Shown one piece after another: positions 43,967-52,637 of a stretch of 64,000 nucleotides of DNA. Position 1 is the stretch's first letter. Every line of letters begins with the position of its first letter. The position numbers were made by a program, and so were the translations under genes. Below the pieces are notes generated by a model. It was not told the origin of the DNA. It searched no databases and was given only the letters and a program-made list of their open reading frames with translations. This DNA comes from Limnohabitans sp. Jir61 (GTDB taxonomy: Bacteria; Pseudomonadota; Gammaproteobacteria; Burkholderiales; Burkholderiaceae_C). The DNA is taken from NCBI RefSeq assembly GCF_003063545.1, contig NZ_NESD01000001.1, positions 992,001 through 1,056,000 of the forward strand. The letters are read 5' to 3'.

Positions 43967-44472
43967 CAGACGACAACACCCAAGACGCCATTGACGACAA
44001 CGCCTTCGCGCAAGAGCCACGCCTCTGGCAAAACGAAACATGGACGGCCAAGGTCATCAAAAACGACGATGACGACGGTTGGGCGGTGGCCATGTTCAAA
44101 GACGGCGAATCTGAAGCCGCACTGATTGGCCCGTGGACCATGGGCCGCGACAAAAAGAACCCCAAGCCGCTGGACGGCAACGCCTTCATTACCTTGGTGA
44201 AAACCGCCTCCGAGTTTGTGCGCCGCAGCGAGCAGCAGTTGCACGCCACGCTGCACCAGTCGGTCACGGTGAATGGTCGCGATGGCCGCATCACGGTGCT
44301 GCTAGACATCGTGCCAGATGACGACAACCCCTACGCCACACTCAGCGCGCAAGACGAGGGCGGTGACACACTGGCCGAAGTGCGTGTGGACGCAGGCTAC
44401 AAGCTCAACCGCAACACGGCGCAGGCTTGGGTGGATGCTGGCTTTGCAAAGCCAAAAGGCGCAAGAGATTGA
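43963..44472 (+). CDS. acidic protein of unknown function coupled to dusC
   Basis: 169 residues, soluble, strongly acidic at the start (MTDDNTQDAIDDNAFAQEP) and with Asp runs (NDDDDGWAV). The middle (ESEAALIGPWTMGRDKKNP, then FITLVKTASEFVRRSEQQLHA) is conserved-looking but matches no family I know. The ATG overlaps the dusC stop, so it is translated with the tRNA enzyme; a role in tRNA or RNA metabolism is only a guess. Confidence 0.65.
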   Translation: MTDDNTQDAIDDNAFAQEPRLWQNETWTAKVIKNDDDDGWAVAMFKDGESEAALIGPWTMGRDKKNPKPLDGNAFITLVKTASEFVRRSEQQLHATLHQSVTVNGRDGRITVLLDIVPDDDNPYATLSAQDEGGDTLAEVRVDAGYKLNRNTAQAWVDAGFAKPKGARD

Positions 44473-44541
44473 TGCATCGCGCACCCGCGTGACAGCATTT
44501 CGGCCCTGAGTGCCTGCGTGCGCGGCATACTTCGCTCACCC

Positions 44542-45708
44542 ATGTCGCACAAACACCTTCATCCTTGGCAAGTTCTCACAGGCGGCATTTGCGGCTTGGT
44601 GTTAACCATCGGCATGGCGCGCTTTGCCTACACGCCGCTGCTACCTAGCTTGCAAACGCAAACCGGATTAACCGACGCTGCCGCAGGCGGCTTGGCAGCC
44701 ATCAACTATGCGGGCTACATGACAGGTGCGTTGGCTGCCACTTGGATTGACGATGTGCGCTGGCGGCATTGGCTGTACAGCGCGGGCTTATGGATGGCCT
44801 TGGTCACGGTGGCCGCGATGGCGCTGACCACGTGGATGCCTGCTTGGGCTTTGATTCGTTACATCGGTGGCTTGTGTGGCGCAACCGGCATGTTGCTGGG
44901 CTCTGGCTTGATCTTGGGTTGGCTGATGCGGCAAGGCCGCAGGCCTGAGTTGGGTTTGTATTTCATTGGCTTGGGGCTGGGCATTGTGGTTTCGGCCATG
45001 GGCGCGTGGGGCTTGTCGCAGGTGTGGCCCACATGGTCGGACCAATGGTTGGCGTTTGCGGCGCTGGGCTTGCTGTTTTTTGTGCCCGCTTGGAAGTGGC
45101 GTCCGCCTGTGCCGCCGCAGGTGGTGGTGTCGCATGACGCAGCGCCTGCAGCAGGCTTGGGCTCACGCCGCTGGGCGTGGACCATGCTGACCAGCTACTT
45201 TGCGGCGGGTTGGGGCTTTGTGATCAGCGCCACTTTCACGGTGGCGATTGTGGAGCGCGAGCCAGCCCTCGCAGGACAAGGCCCGTTGGCTTGGGCGATG
45301 GTGGGATTGGCCGCCATGCCCGCGGTGTTCATTTGGGATTTGGTAGCGCGGCGCGTGGGTGACAAGCGGGCTTTGCTGTTGGCGTTTGGTTTGCAAACGC
45401 TTTCGGTCATGCTGCCCGCGATGTCGGGTGAGTTGTGGGCTGCGTTGGCTGGGGCGGTGGGCTATGGCGCGACGTTTATTGGCATTGTGAGCATGACGTT
45501 GGCCTTGGTGGGTCGCAGGGCGCCCAACAACCCAGGCAAAGCCATGGCCAAACTCACGCTCAGCTATGGTGCGGCGCAAATGCTGGCCCCTGTGGTGGCG
45601 GGTTACATGGCGCAGACCACAGGCACGTTCAAAGGTGCGTTGTGGCTGACGGCTGGTGTGATGGCCGCAGGCATGGCCCTGTTGGCCACCTTGCCCAAAG
45701 ACGACTGA
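44542..45708 (+). CDS. YbfB/YjiJ-type MFS transporter
   Basis: 388 residues from the ATG at 44542 (a GTG at 44518 is also in frame). About twelve membrane segments. The early GMARFAYTPLLPSLQ and GGLAAINYAGYMTGAL are typical of the YbfB/YjiJ family of predicted arabinose- or sugar-efflux-like MFS proteins. No substrate can be given. No strong ribosome site is visible before the chosen start. Confidence 0.85.
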   Translation: MSHKHLHPWQVLTGGICGLVLTIGMARFAYTPLLPSLQTQTGLTDAAAGGLAAINYAGYMTGALAATWIDDVRWRHWLYSAGLWMALVTVAAMALTTWMPAWALIRYIGGLCGATGMLLGSGLILGWLMRQGRRPELGLYFIGLGLGIVVSAMGAWGLSQVWPTWSDQWLAFAALGLLFFVPAWKWRPPVPPQVVVSHDAAPAAGLGSRRWAWTMLTSYFAAGWGFVISATFTVAIVEREPALAGQGPLAWAMVGLAAMPAVFIWDLVARRVGDKRALLLAFGLQTLSVMLPAMSGELWAALAGAVGYGATFIGIVSMTLALVGRRAPNNPGKAMAKLTLSYGAAQMLAPVVAGYMAQTTGTFKGALWLTAGVMAAGMALLATLPKDD

Positions 45709-45826
45709 ATGCGCAGCATTTTGCAAAGGCTTTGAGCGAAAACCCCAGCCTGTGACGGGGTAGCTCAGGCCTCACAATATAGTGTTAGCTCTAGGGCGCC
45801 CCTGCTGTTTTTAAAAGCGATTTACC

Positions 45827-47557
45827 GTGCCCACTCAAAGTTTTATTCTTGGCAAAGACGCGCCACTCGAATCCACCATCAACACCATGCAGGCCAAGTT
45901 GCAGGCGATGGGGTTTCACATCCAAGAGAAAAGTTGGCTCAATCCCGTCGATGGCATCTGGTCTGTCCACATCCGCGACCGCGATTGCCCCGCCTTGTTT
46001 GCCAATGGCAAAGGGGCGACTCGCATGGCGTGTTTGGCCAGTGCGCTGGGTGAGTTCTTTGAACGCTTAGCCACGAATTATTTTTGGACGCATTTCTACC
46101 TCGGCCCCCTTACGGCAGATGCTTCTTTTGTGCACTACCCACAAGAGCGTTGGTTTGATTTGACCGAAGATGGCTCTTGGCCCAAGGGCTTGCTGAATGC
46201 TGAGCTGCACAAGTTTTACAACCCAGAAGGCAACATCGACTGCGCCAATTTAGTTGACTTCAATTCGGGCAATGTGGAGCGCGGCATTTGCGCCATTCCT
46301 TATGAGCGCCAGCGCGATGGCGAGACGGCCTACATTCCCGTCAACATCATTGGCAACTTGTATGTGAGTAACGGCATGTCCGCGGGCAACACCGCGCTAG
46401 AGGCACGCACGCAAGCGTTGTCTGAGATTTTTGAACGTCATGTGAAAGCCAAGATCATCAGCGAAGGCATCTGTTTGCCCGATGTGCCAGAAGCGGTCAT
46501 CAACCGCTATCCGCGAATTGCCGCAGGCATTGCTGCTTTGCGCGCGGCTGGCTTTGGCATATTGGTGAAAGACGCTTCGCTGGGCGGTAAGTACCCCGTG
46601 ATGAACGTCACCTTGTTGCACCCTGAAGACCAAGGCTGCTTTGCCAGCTTTGGTGCGCATCCACGTTTTGAGGTGGCACTGGAGCGTGCATTGACCGAGC
46701 TACTGCAAGGCCGCGCGTTGGATAGCTTGGGCGGCTTCCCTGCGCCCACGTTTGATTTGGACGAGGCAGCGAGTGCGCCGAACATCGAAATTCATTTCGT
46801 TGATTCGAGTGGCGTGATTCACTGGGAGTTCTTGGGCCAAATTCCAGACTACGTGTTTGTGGATTGGAATTTTGCCAACACCACGCCTGAAGACTATGCG
46901 TATTGTGTGAAGCGCATGCATGAAGATGGCTTTGACATTTACATCGCTGACTTTGAGCACTTGGGCGTGTATGCCTGCCGCGTGCTCGTGCCGGGCATGT
47001 CTGAGATTTACCCCGTGGACGATCTCGACTTTGAGAACAACAGCATCGCCAACGAGATGCGCGAGGCCATACTCAACTTGACCGACCTCGACAACGAAGA
47101 GTGCTCAGACTTGTTGGCCTCGTTGAACGAATCCAACTTGGCCGATGAGCGGCCCGTGGCGGGCTTGATTGGCATGGCCGCAGACGCAGGCAGCTTCTGG
47201 GCTGACTTGCGTGTGGGTGAACTCAAGACCTTATTGGCCTTGGCCTGCGGTGATGAGTCGGCCACGGTGGAAGGCTGCGAGTGGATTCGCCACTTTGACC
47301 AAATCCCACAACAGCGACGCGCGGTGTATGCGTGCATCGAAACCTTGGTGTTGCTCACAGACCGTGGTGACACCGCGCCGTATGTGGGTGCGATTCGCCA
47401 ACTGTTTGGCGCGGGTGTGTTTGAGCAAGCGCATGCGCTCATCATGCAGACAGACCGCTTCATGGGTATCTCAGCGCCTGGGCTGATGATGGAGGGCTGT
47501 GAGATGCAGCACAAGCTGTGGGCTGCCTATGCCAAAGTTCACAAGATGAAGAGCTAA
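45827..47557 (+). CDS. ycaO: YcaO-type RimO-associated S12 beta-methylthiolation factor
   Basis: 576 residues, close to E. coli YcaO in length and order. GTG at 45827 is the start, because the N-terminal MPTQSFILGKDAPLES lines up with the E. coli start. SWLNPVDGIWSVHIRDRDC and NGKGATRMACLASALGEFFERL are characteristic; the YcaO ATP-binding residues lie in the ALSEIFERHVKAKI block (around residues 195-210). E. coli YcaO supports RimO in beta-methylthiolation of ribosomal protein S12. No azole or peptide precursor gene is near, so a thiazole/oxazole peptide cluster is not indicated. Confidence 0.9.
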   Translation: MPTQSFILGKDAPLESTINTMQAKLQAMGFHIQEKSWLNPVDGIWSVHIRDRDCPALFANGKGATRMACLASALGEFFERLATNYFWTHFYLGPLTADASFVHYPQERWFDLTEDGSWPKGLLNAELHKFYNPEGNIDCANLVDFNSGNVERGICAIPYERQRDGETAYIPVNIIGNLYVSNGMSAGNTALEARTQALSEIFERHVKAKIISEGICLPDVPEAVINRYPRIAAGIAALRAAGFGILVKDASLGGKYPVMNVTLLHPEDQGCFASFGAHPRFEVALERALTELLQGRALDSLGGFPAPTFDLDEAASAPNIEIHFVDSSGVIHWEFLGQIPDYVFVDWNFANTTPEDYAYCVKRMHEDGFDIYIADFEHLGVYACRVLVPGMSEIYPVDDLDFENNSIANEMREAILNLTDLDNEECSDLLASLNESNLADERPVAGLIGMAADAGSFWADLRVGELKTLLALACGDESATVEGCEWIRHFDQIPQQRRAVYACIETLVLLTDRGDTAPYVGAIRQLFGAGVFEQAHALIMQTDRFMGISAPGLMMEGCEMQHKLWAAYAKVHKMKS

Positions 47558-47628
47558 TCCATTTCTTATTGATATCAACTCGTTTAACTTTTGTAAAAAT
47601 TCCGCATCAAATGAATAAAATTTAATTA

Positions 47629-47646
47629 CTTTGCACTTTCGCAAAG
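47629..47646. promoter_or_regulatory. inverted repeat upstream of the LEA-like gene
   Basis: CTTTGC-N6-GCAAAG, a perfect 6-bp-arm repeat, ends 22 bp before the start at 47668, within an AT-rich promoter-like region. It is a possible operator or 5'-leader hairpin; not assigned to a regulator. Confidence 0.3.
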
Positions 47647-47667
47647 AGTCATTATTAAATTATTCAA

Positions 47668-47952
47668 ATGAAAAACAAAATTCTCTTGATCTGCGCTCTG
47701 TTGATTTCAAACGCCTCGTTTGCTGGCATGTTGGATGGATTGAAGGCTGATCTGAAAAACGAAGTGAAAGCAGCCAAAGATGATGCAAAGGCCGAAGCCA
47801 AAACCATGAAGGATGAGGCGATGAGTTCAGCGAAAGAAAAAGCGCAGACTGCCAAAGAAGAAACAAAGTCAAAAGCCAAAGACACTGCGATGGAAGCCAA
47901 ATCTAAAGCGATGGACAAAGCGGTTGAAATGACGCCAGCTAGCCTCAAGTAA
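47668..47952 (+). CDS. small secreted Lys/Ala-rich helical (LEA-like) protein
   Basis: 94 residues. A Sec leader (cleavage after SFA-GML) is followed by about 70 residues of repeating Lys/Ala/Glu with no Pro or Gly (KAEAKTMKDEAMSSAKEKAQ, then TKSKAKDTAMEAKSKAMDKA). The 11-residue periodicity resembles group 3 LEA and apolipoprotein-like repeats, which are disordered in water and become helical on drying or at membranes. Inferred periplasmic. It stands alone between ycaO and a bidirectional terminator. Confidence 0.7.
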   Translation: MKNKILLICALLISNASFAGMLDGLKADLKNEVKAAKDDAKAEAKTMKDEAMSSAKEKAQTAKEETKSKAKDTAMEAKSKAMDKAVEMTPASLK

Positions 47953-47970
47953 TTCTTGACGCTTAAATAA

Positions 47971-48005
47971 GAAAAAGCCCCTTGGGAGATCCAAGGGGCT
48001 TTTTC
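47971..48005. terminator. bidirectional rho-independent terminator
   Basis: A 15-bp stem (GAAAAAGCCCCTTGG and its complement) with a 5-nt loop. It lies between the + strand LEA-like gene (stop 47952) and the - strand VOC gene (stop 48018), with A and T tracts on both sides. Confidence 0.92.
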
Positions 48006-48017
48006 TATGGGTAATCA

Positions 48018-48725
48018 TCAAATACCGTCGCTTGATAAAACGATCAATCCTTTTGGTGTTTGCAGTGTGGCCTTGAGGCAGGCAGGGCCTTCGGTCACGC
48101 TCACTCGGTTGAGCTCAATTGCGTCATAAGCCGCTTGCAGTTTTGCAGAACTTGGATGAACCACTTCAAGGCTTTGCAAGGTGATGCCTGAGCGGGTGAG
48201 GGTGTTACGTGGATGGAGCTTGAGTGGGTCGGTGGCTTCGGGCTTGCCCCACTGAATGAGGGTGGGCATGCAGCCGTCAAACAAGCGCTGACCATCGGCA
48301 CGCACCGAGATTTGCCAGTTGAGCGTGCCGCGGTTGGTGCGGCGGCTGGCCGAGATGGCGGGGCCACGGTCAATACCTTGCATGCGAATGGCCATGCGTG
48401 CGGCGCGGATGTCGGGCGTGTTGACCACAAAGTGCACCAAGCGCGGCTCTTTGGCCACGGCCTTTTGCAGGGCGGGGTTGTCCATGTCGAACCAACGCGT
48501 GGGGCAGGCACGTTTGGGACGCACGGCTTTGGGATCGATGGCGATGATCTCGACATAGGCCATCGGGTTAGCGGGCGAGGCCACTTTGAACAAGCGGTTA
48601 TGTGTGCCGTACAGCGTGTGTTCGCCGCCGGGTCCGGGTGTGATGCCCAGTGTGGCTTCGCACCATTGCACGCCTTGTTCTAGGCTTTGGGCAACGATGA
48701 CGAGGTGATCTATTTGTGTGTGCAT
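48018..48725 (-). CDS. VOC superfamily (glyoxalase-like domain) protein
   Basis: 235 residues from the ATG at 48725; upstream in-frame residues are low-complexity and not conserved. The N-terminal IDHLVIVAQSLEQGVQWCE and LGITPGPGGEHTLYGTHN are typical of the glyoxalase-like DUF group, with YVEIIAIDP following and a second VOC-like half (RLVHFVVNTPDI). Metal-dependent VOC enzymes include dioxygenases, epimerases and lyases; the reaction is not assignable here. It lies 17 bp downstream of the acyl-CoA ligase gene. Confidence 0.78.
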   Translation of the reverse strand: MHTQIDHLVIVAQSLEQGVQWCEATLGITPGPGGEHTLYGTHNRLFKVASPANPMAYVEIIAIDPKAVRPKRACPTRWFDMDNPALQKAVAKEPRLVHFVVNTPDIRAARMAIRMQGIDRGPAISASRRTNRGTLNWQISVRADGQRLFDGCMPTLIQWGKPEATDPLKLHPRNTLTRSGITLQSLEVVHPSSAKLQAAYDAIELNRVSVTEGPACLKATLQTPKGLIVLSSDGI

Positions 48726-48742
48726 GGGGCAGCACCATACCA

Positions 48743-50293
48743 CTAGGGCTGGGCGAGTCTTTGGCGCAGCTCGGTTTTCAGCACTTTGCCGTAGTTGTTC
48801 TTGGGCAGACTGTCGACTAGCTCGTAGCGTTTGGGGCGCTTGAAGCGGGCAATTTCGTTGAGGCAATACGCGTCTAGGTCTTGGGCGCTTAATGCGCTAC
48901 CTTGCTGCAGAACCACAAAGGCGACGATGACTTCGCCCCACTCGGGGTCGGGTGCGCCGACCACGGCGACTTCGCTCACACCTGTAGCTTGCAACAACAC
49001 TTCTTCCACTTCGCGTGGGTAGACGTTGGAGCCGCCGCTGATGATGAGGTCTTTGCTACGGTCTTTGAGGGTGAGGAACCCGTGCGCGTCTAAGCAGCCC
49101 ATATCGCCTGTGAATAACCAACCGTCGCGAATGGCGGCTTGGGTGGCTTCAGGGTTGCGCCAGTAGCCTGCCATGACGCTGTCGCCTTTGATGAGCACTT
49201 CGCCTACTTCGCCCAAAGGCAAGTCTTGGCCTTGTTCGTCGGTGATGCGGATTTGCACTGGTGTCTGGGCAACGCCGATAGACGCCAAGCGTTGCGCGTG
49301 TTCGGGGTGAGTGCTGTCGCTCAAATGAAAGCGCGACAGAGCCGTGCCCACCATCGGGCTTTCGCCTTGACCGTAGATTTGCACAAAGCGTGGGCCCATG
49401 ATGTGCAGGGCGCGCTGAATGTCTGCGGCATACATGGGGGCGCCTCCGTAGACGATGGTTTTGAAAGCGCGTTCGCAGTCTTGTGGCGTGAGTGATGTTT
49501 GTTCGGCGTGATCGACCAAGCGTTTGACGATGGTGGGGGCTGCAAACATGGAAAGCGGCCCAACAGACTGACAGAGTTCAAACAACTCCGCTGCATCAAA
49601 GCCGCCAGAAGCTGGGACCACATGACGTGCACCAGCCATCAAATGCGGAATGGCGTACAAGCCAGCGCCGTGTGACATGGGGGCGGCGTAGACGATGGCG
49701 TCTTGGGTAGCCACCGCATCTACATCGGTGAAGTAGGCGAGACCCATGGTCATCAAATTGCGGTGAGTGATCATCACGCCCTTGGGGCGGCCCGTTGTAC
49801 CGCTGGTGTAGAACAACCAAGCGAGGTCGTCTGGTTGGCGCTCGATGATGGGCTTTGTCGGTGGTTCATTGCTAGAGTGAGGCAAAGCCCAAAGGGCATA
49901 GGCTTCTGGGCTGTCCACATCGATGACGCGCTGCAAGCCTTGTAATTGTTCGCCGGTGTCGGTGGTGACGTCTGCCCCAACAAAAGCCCAGCTGGCTTGC
50001 GCGTTGTCGATGATCCACTGCGCTTCGCGCACATGAAGTTTGGCGTTGATGGGTACCACGGCTAAGCCTGCCCACCAAGCGCCAAACATCACTTCAAGGT
50101 AGCGCGGGTGGTTGTGCATGAAAATGGCGATGCGGTCGCCTTGCTGTAAGCCAGCCTCTTGAAACTGTTGGGCCAAATGCGCGCAGCGTTGTGACCATTG
50201 CGCGTAAGTTGCTACAGCCTGTGTGCCGTGAAAGATTGCGGGTCGTGCGGGGAACTGACACGCCATGCGTCTGAGCAAATGGGCTAGGTTCAA
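48743..50293 (-). CDS. AMP-dependent acyl-CoA ligase
   Basis: 516 residues, TTG start at 50293 (the next in-frame ATG would cut into the conserved N-terminus). ANL-superfamily motifs: LFYTSGTTGRPKGVMITHRN (P-loop), VYGGAPMYAADIQRAL, IYGQGE, WLFTGDMG, LKDRSKDLIISGGSNVYPREVEE and the C-terminal catalytic Lys in NNYGKVLK. It activates a carboxylic acid as adenylate and CoA ester. Fatty acid or aromatic acid substrates are both possible. Likely cotranscribed with the VOC gene. Confidence 0.9.
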   Translation of the reverse strand: MNLAHLLRRMACQFPARPAIFHGTQAVATYAQWSQRCAHLAQQFQEAGLQQGDRIAIFMHNHPRYLEVMFGAWWAGLAVVPINAKLHVREAQWIIDNAQASWAFVGADVTTDTGEQLQGLQRVIDVDSPEAYALWALPHSSNEPPTKPIIERQPDDLAWLFYTSGTTGRPKGVMITHRNLMTMGLAYFTDVDAVATQDAIVYAAPMSHGAGLYAIPHLMAGARHVVPASGGFDAAELFELCQSVGPLSMFAAPTIVKRLVDHAEQTSLTPQDCERAFKTIVYGGAPMYAADIQRALHIMGPRFVQIYGQGESPMVGTALSRFHLSDSTHPEHAQRLASIGVAQTPVQIRITDEQGQDLPLGEVGEVLIKGDSVMAGYWRNPEATQAAIRDGWLFTGDMGCLDAHGFLTLKDRSKDLIISGGSNVYPREVEEVLLQATGVSEVAVVGAPDPEWGEVIVAFVVLQQGSALSAQDLDAYCLNEIARFKRPKRYELVDSLPKNNYGKVLKTELRQRLAQP

Positions 50294-50362
50294 TGAAAAC
50301 TCTCTACAAAGAATTGAATGGGTGAACGATACAACGATTAACTGTGGGAGGATTCAGCTCTT

Positions 50363-51205
50363 ATGAATTCCAGCAAATCCGTGGGCGAACGCCCAGCCGA
50401 AGGTGAACGCCTTTCCAAACGCATCATGCAACTGCGCGACTGTTCGCGTCGCGAAGCCGAACAATACATCGAAGCGGGCTTTGCGCGCGTGGACGGTGTG
50501 GTGGTGCAAGAGCCGCAGTTTCGTGTGACCACGCAAAACGTGGCGGTGGATGCGCATGCCAGTTTGCTCAACCTCATGTCGGTCACGCTTATTTTGAACA
50601 AGCCTGCGGGGTGGACCGATGGCTTAGAGCCTTTGCCCGTCAAGAAGCCTGTTGCTCGTTCAGTGGCAGCGGGGAAAGCTGGTGCACCAGTTCGTGCACC
50701 CAGAGGCCCCCAAAACGTTCGAAGCTTGCTCACCCCTGAGCAGCACAGCAAGCACGACCACAGCGGTGTGCGCTTTTTAAAAAGCCATTTGACCAAGCTC
50801 GATGCCAGCGTGCCGTTGGAATACGAGGCCAGCGGGTTGGTGGCGTTTACCCAAGACTTCCGCGTGCAGCGCAAGCTGATGGAAGACATGGCCTTCATCG
50901 AGCAAGAGCTGATCGTCGATGTGCGGGGTGAGGTGTTGCCGGATGCCTTGCGTCCGATTGAACGCGCCATGCGCGATGAACGCCTGCGGTTGCCTGATTT
51001 CAAAATCAGTGTGGGTAGTGCCAACCCCGAGCGTAGCAAGCTGCGTTTAGCTGTGAAGGGATCGCAATTGGGTTTAGCGGCTTATTTGTGCGACCTTGCT
51101 GGTTTGGAAATTTTGGCGCTGCGTCGCATCCGCTTAGGGCGGGTGAGCTTGGGGGATTTGGAAGAGGGCGCTTGGCGCTATTTGGCCGAGGGTGAGCGCT
51201 TTTAG
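50363..51205 (+). CDS. RsuA/RluF-like pseudouridine synthase with altered catalytic motif
   Basis: 280 residues. An S4 RNA-binding domain at about 15-65 (RLSKRIMQLRDCSRREAEQY, then GFARVDGVVV) precedes LILNKPAGWTDGLE and a pseudouridine synthase domain. In RsuA/RluB/RluF enzymes the catalytic Asp is in GRLDxDTxGLLLLT. The matching stretch here is VPLEYEASGLVAFTQD, with Glu153 (GAA at 50819-50821) where Asp is required and R-L replaced by P-L. The enzyme may be inactive and act only as an RNA-binding protein, or may use Glu. A Lys/Ala/Pro-rich insert separates the S4 domain from the core. Confidence 0.8.
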   Translation: MNSSKSVGERPAEGERLSKRIMQLRDCSRREAEQYIEAGFARVDGVVVQEPQFRVTTQNVAVDAHASLLNLMSVTLILNKPAGWTDGLEPLPVKKPVARSVAAGKAGAPVRAPRGPQNVRSLLTPEQHSKHDHSGVRFLKSHLTKLDASVPLEYEASGLVAFTQDFRVQRKLMEDMAFIEQELIVDVRGEVLPDALRPIERAMRDERLRLPDFKISVGSANPERSKLRLAVKGSQLGLAAYLCDLAGLEILALRRIRLGRVSLGDLEEGAWRYLAEGERF

Positions 51206-51224
51206 CGCTCAGCGTTTCAAACGC

Positions 51225-51761
51225 TTAGTTGTCGTTGCCAGTGGCAGGCACGCGACGCGCGCCCGTGAAGCGGCGATCCCAATACGCGTCGCGCATGTCT
51301 TCAACACGGACGCTTTTGCCTGAGCGTGGTGAGTGGATGAATTTGTTGTCACCCACGTAAATGCCCACATGGCTGAAGGTTTGACGCATGGTGTTGAAAA
51401 ACACCAAGTCGCCGGGCTTCAAGTCTTGCTTGTCGATTTTTTCGGTGACGGCAGCTTGCTCGCTGGCGCGACGGGGTAAAACCTTGCCCACGGTTTGTTC
51501 AAACATGGAGCGAACAAAGCCGCTGCAGTCAAACCCAGTGCTGGCGTTGGTGCCGCCGCGGCGGTATGGAACGCCGAGGAAGTTCATAGCGTTGCCTACC
51601 AAATCTGTTGCCGTATCTCCCACGGATTGGCGCATTTGGTCCATCTGCGCGACGATGCCGCGCTCGGCCAAATAGCGCTCAATGTCGTCTGCGGCGTTGT
51701 TCGACGGTGCAGCATGTGCACTGGCGACGCAGCAGAGAATGAGGAGGGTACGTTTCAACAT
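51225..51761 (-). CDS. NlpC/P60 (C40) cell-wall peptidase
   Basis: 178 residues from the ATG at 51761 (TTG at 51770 is an alternative). A Sec leader ends near AHA-APS, with no lipobox Cys at the cleavage site. The NlpC/P60 domain has catalytic Cys79 in GFDCSGFV, His131 in FSHVGIYVG and His143 in KFIHS. It is a periplasmic peptidoglycan peptidase of the Spr/MepS type; the free, non-lipidated form contrasts with the lipoprotein at 7061-7555. Confidence 0.9.
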   Translation of the reverse strand: MLKRTLLILCCVASAHAAPSNNAADDIERYLAERGIVAQMDQMRQSVGDTATDLVGNAMNFLGVPYRRGGTNASTGFDCSGFVRSMFEQTVGKVLPRRASEQAAVTEKIDKQDLKPGDLVFFNTMRQTFSHVGIYVGDNKFIHSPRSGKSVRVEDMRDAYWDRRFTGARRVPATGNDN

Positions 51762-51920
51762 AACCAACAATTCTAACGGGTTTATCTACTAAAAATGATC
51801 AAATGACTCACGTAAGTCGTTGATTTAACTAGGGTTAATCCTTAAGTAAACGGTATTGACAGGTGTCAGATTCAGCATCGTCGATACTTGGTGCTTTACA
51901 CACACCTATTTGTATTGCGT

Positions 51921-52523
51921 ATGTTGCTCGACGACCAAGAATCCCAACTCGTGCTGGTGGACTACCAAGCGCGCCTGATGCCCGCCATTTTTGAAGCCGA
52001 TTTGGTCATGGCCAACGCCATGCGTTTGGCGCAAGCCGCGCATTGGATGGAAGTGCCGACCTATGGCACTGAGCAAAATCCTGACAAGTTAGGACAAAAC
52101 CAAGCCGAGTTGCGCGCCTTGTGCCGCCGCACCATTCCCAAGATGAGCTTCAGCGCTTGTCCAGATGGTTTGAGCGAACTGTTGCGGCCCGCAGCACGTG
52201 CTCCCGCAGGCAACGCCCGCAGCTTGCCCAAGCATTTGCAAAAAGCAGTGCCGCAAGAGCCCACGCGGCAAAGCATCGTCATTGCAGGCTGCGAGGCGCA
52301 TATCTGCTTGCTACAAACCGCCTTGGATTTGCTGGAAGAGGAATACTCAGTTTGGGTCGTGACCGATGCTTGCGGTTCACGTACCGAGCGCAACCGCGAT
52401 GCCGCGTTTGACCGCTTGGCTGGTGCAGGCGCTGAGCTGGTGACGACTGAGATGGTGCTGTTTGAATGGCTGCGCACGGCAGAGGCCGATCCGTTCAAAG
52501 AAATTCAGGCGCTGGTCAAGTAA
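51921..52523 (+). CDS. isochorismatase family hydrolase
   Basis: 200 residues from the ATG at 51921. Cysteine hydrolase fold: SQLVLVDYQARLMPAI (catalytic Asp), the Lys region near IPKMSFSA, and the nucleophile Cys in IAGCEAHICLLQTALDLL, followed by VVTDACGSRTERNRD. The short length and spacing fit the YcaC-like branch more than nicotinamidase. The substrate is unknown. Confidence 0.87.
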   Translation: MLLDDQESQLVLVDYQARLMPAIFEADLVMANAMRLAQAAHWMEVPTYGTEQNPDKLGQNQAELRALCRRTIPKMSFSACPDGLSELLRPAARAPAGNARSLPKHLQKAVPQEPTRQSIVIAGCEAHICLLQTALDLLEEEYSVWVVTDACGSRTERNRDAAFDRLAGAGAELVTTEMVLFEWLRTAEADPFKEIQALVK

Positions 52524-52637
52524 ACCTGCAAAAAATTTTCGGGGAAGGGTATTTACCCAGCCGAAAAGTCAGCTTGTTGCAAGTCCGTCCTTCTCATAAT
52601 TATGAATTCAGTACAGATTCGTTTTTAGGAGAGATAG

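Noticed and set aside
45827-47557. A thiazole/oxazole-modified peptide biosynthesis cluster, because of the YcaO protein
   Set aside because: The protein aligns from start to end with E. coli YcaO, and there is no precursor peptide, E1-like partner or dehydrogenase gene nearby.
51781-51836. Short palindromes (GACT...AGTC and TTAAC...GTTAA) upstream of the isochorismatase gene
   Set aside because: Arms of only four to five bases and no matching promoter; chance is sufficient. A TTGACA at 51856 lacks a -10 box at proper spacing.
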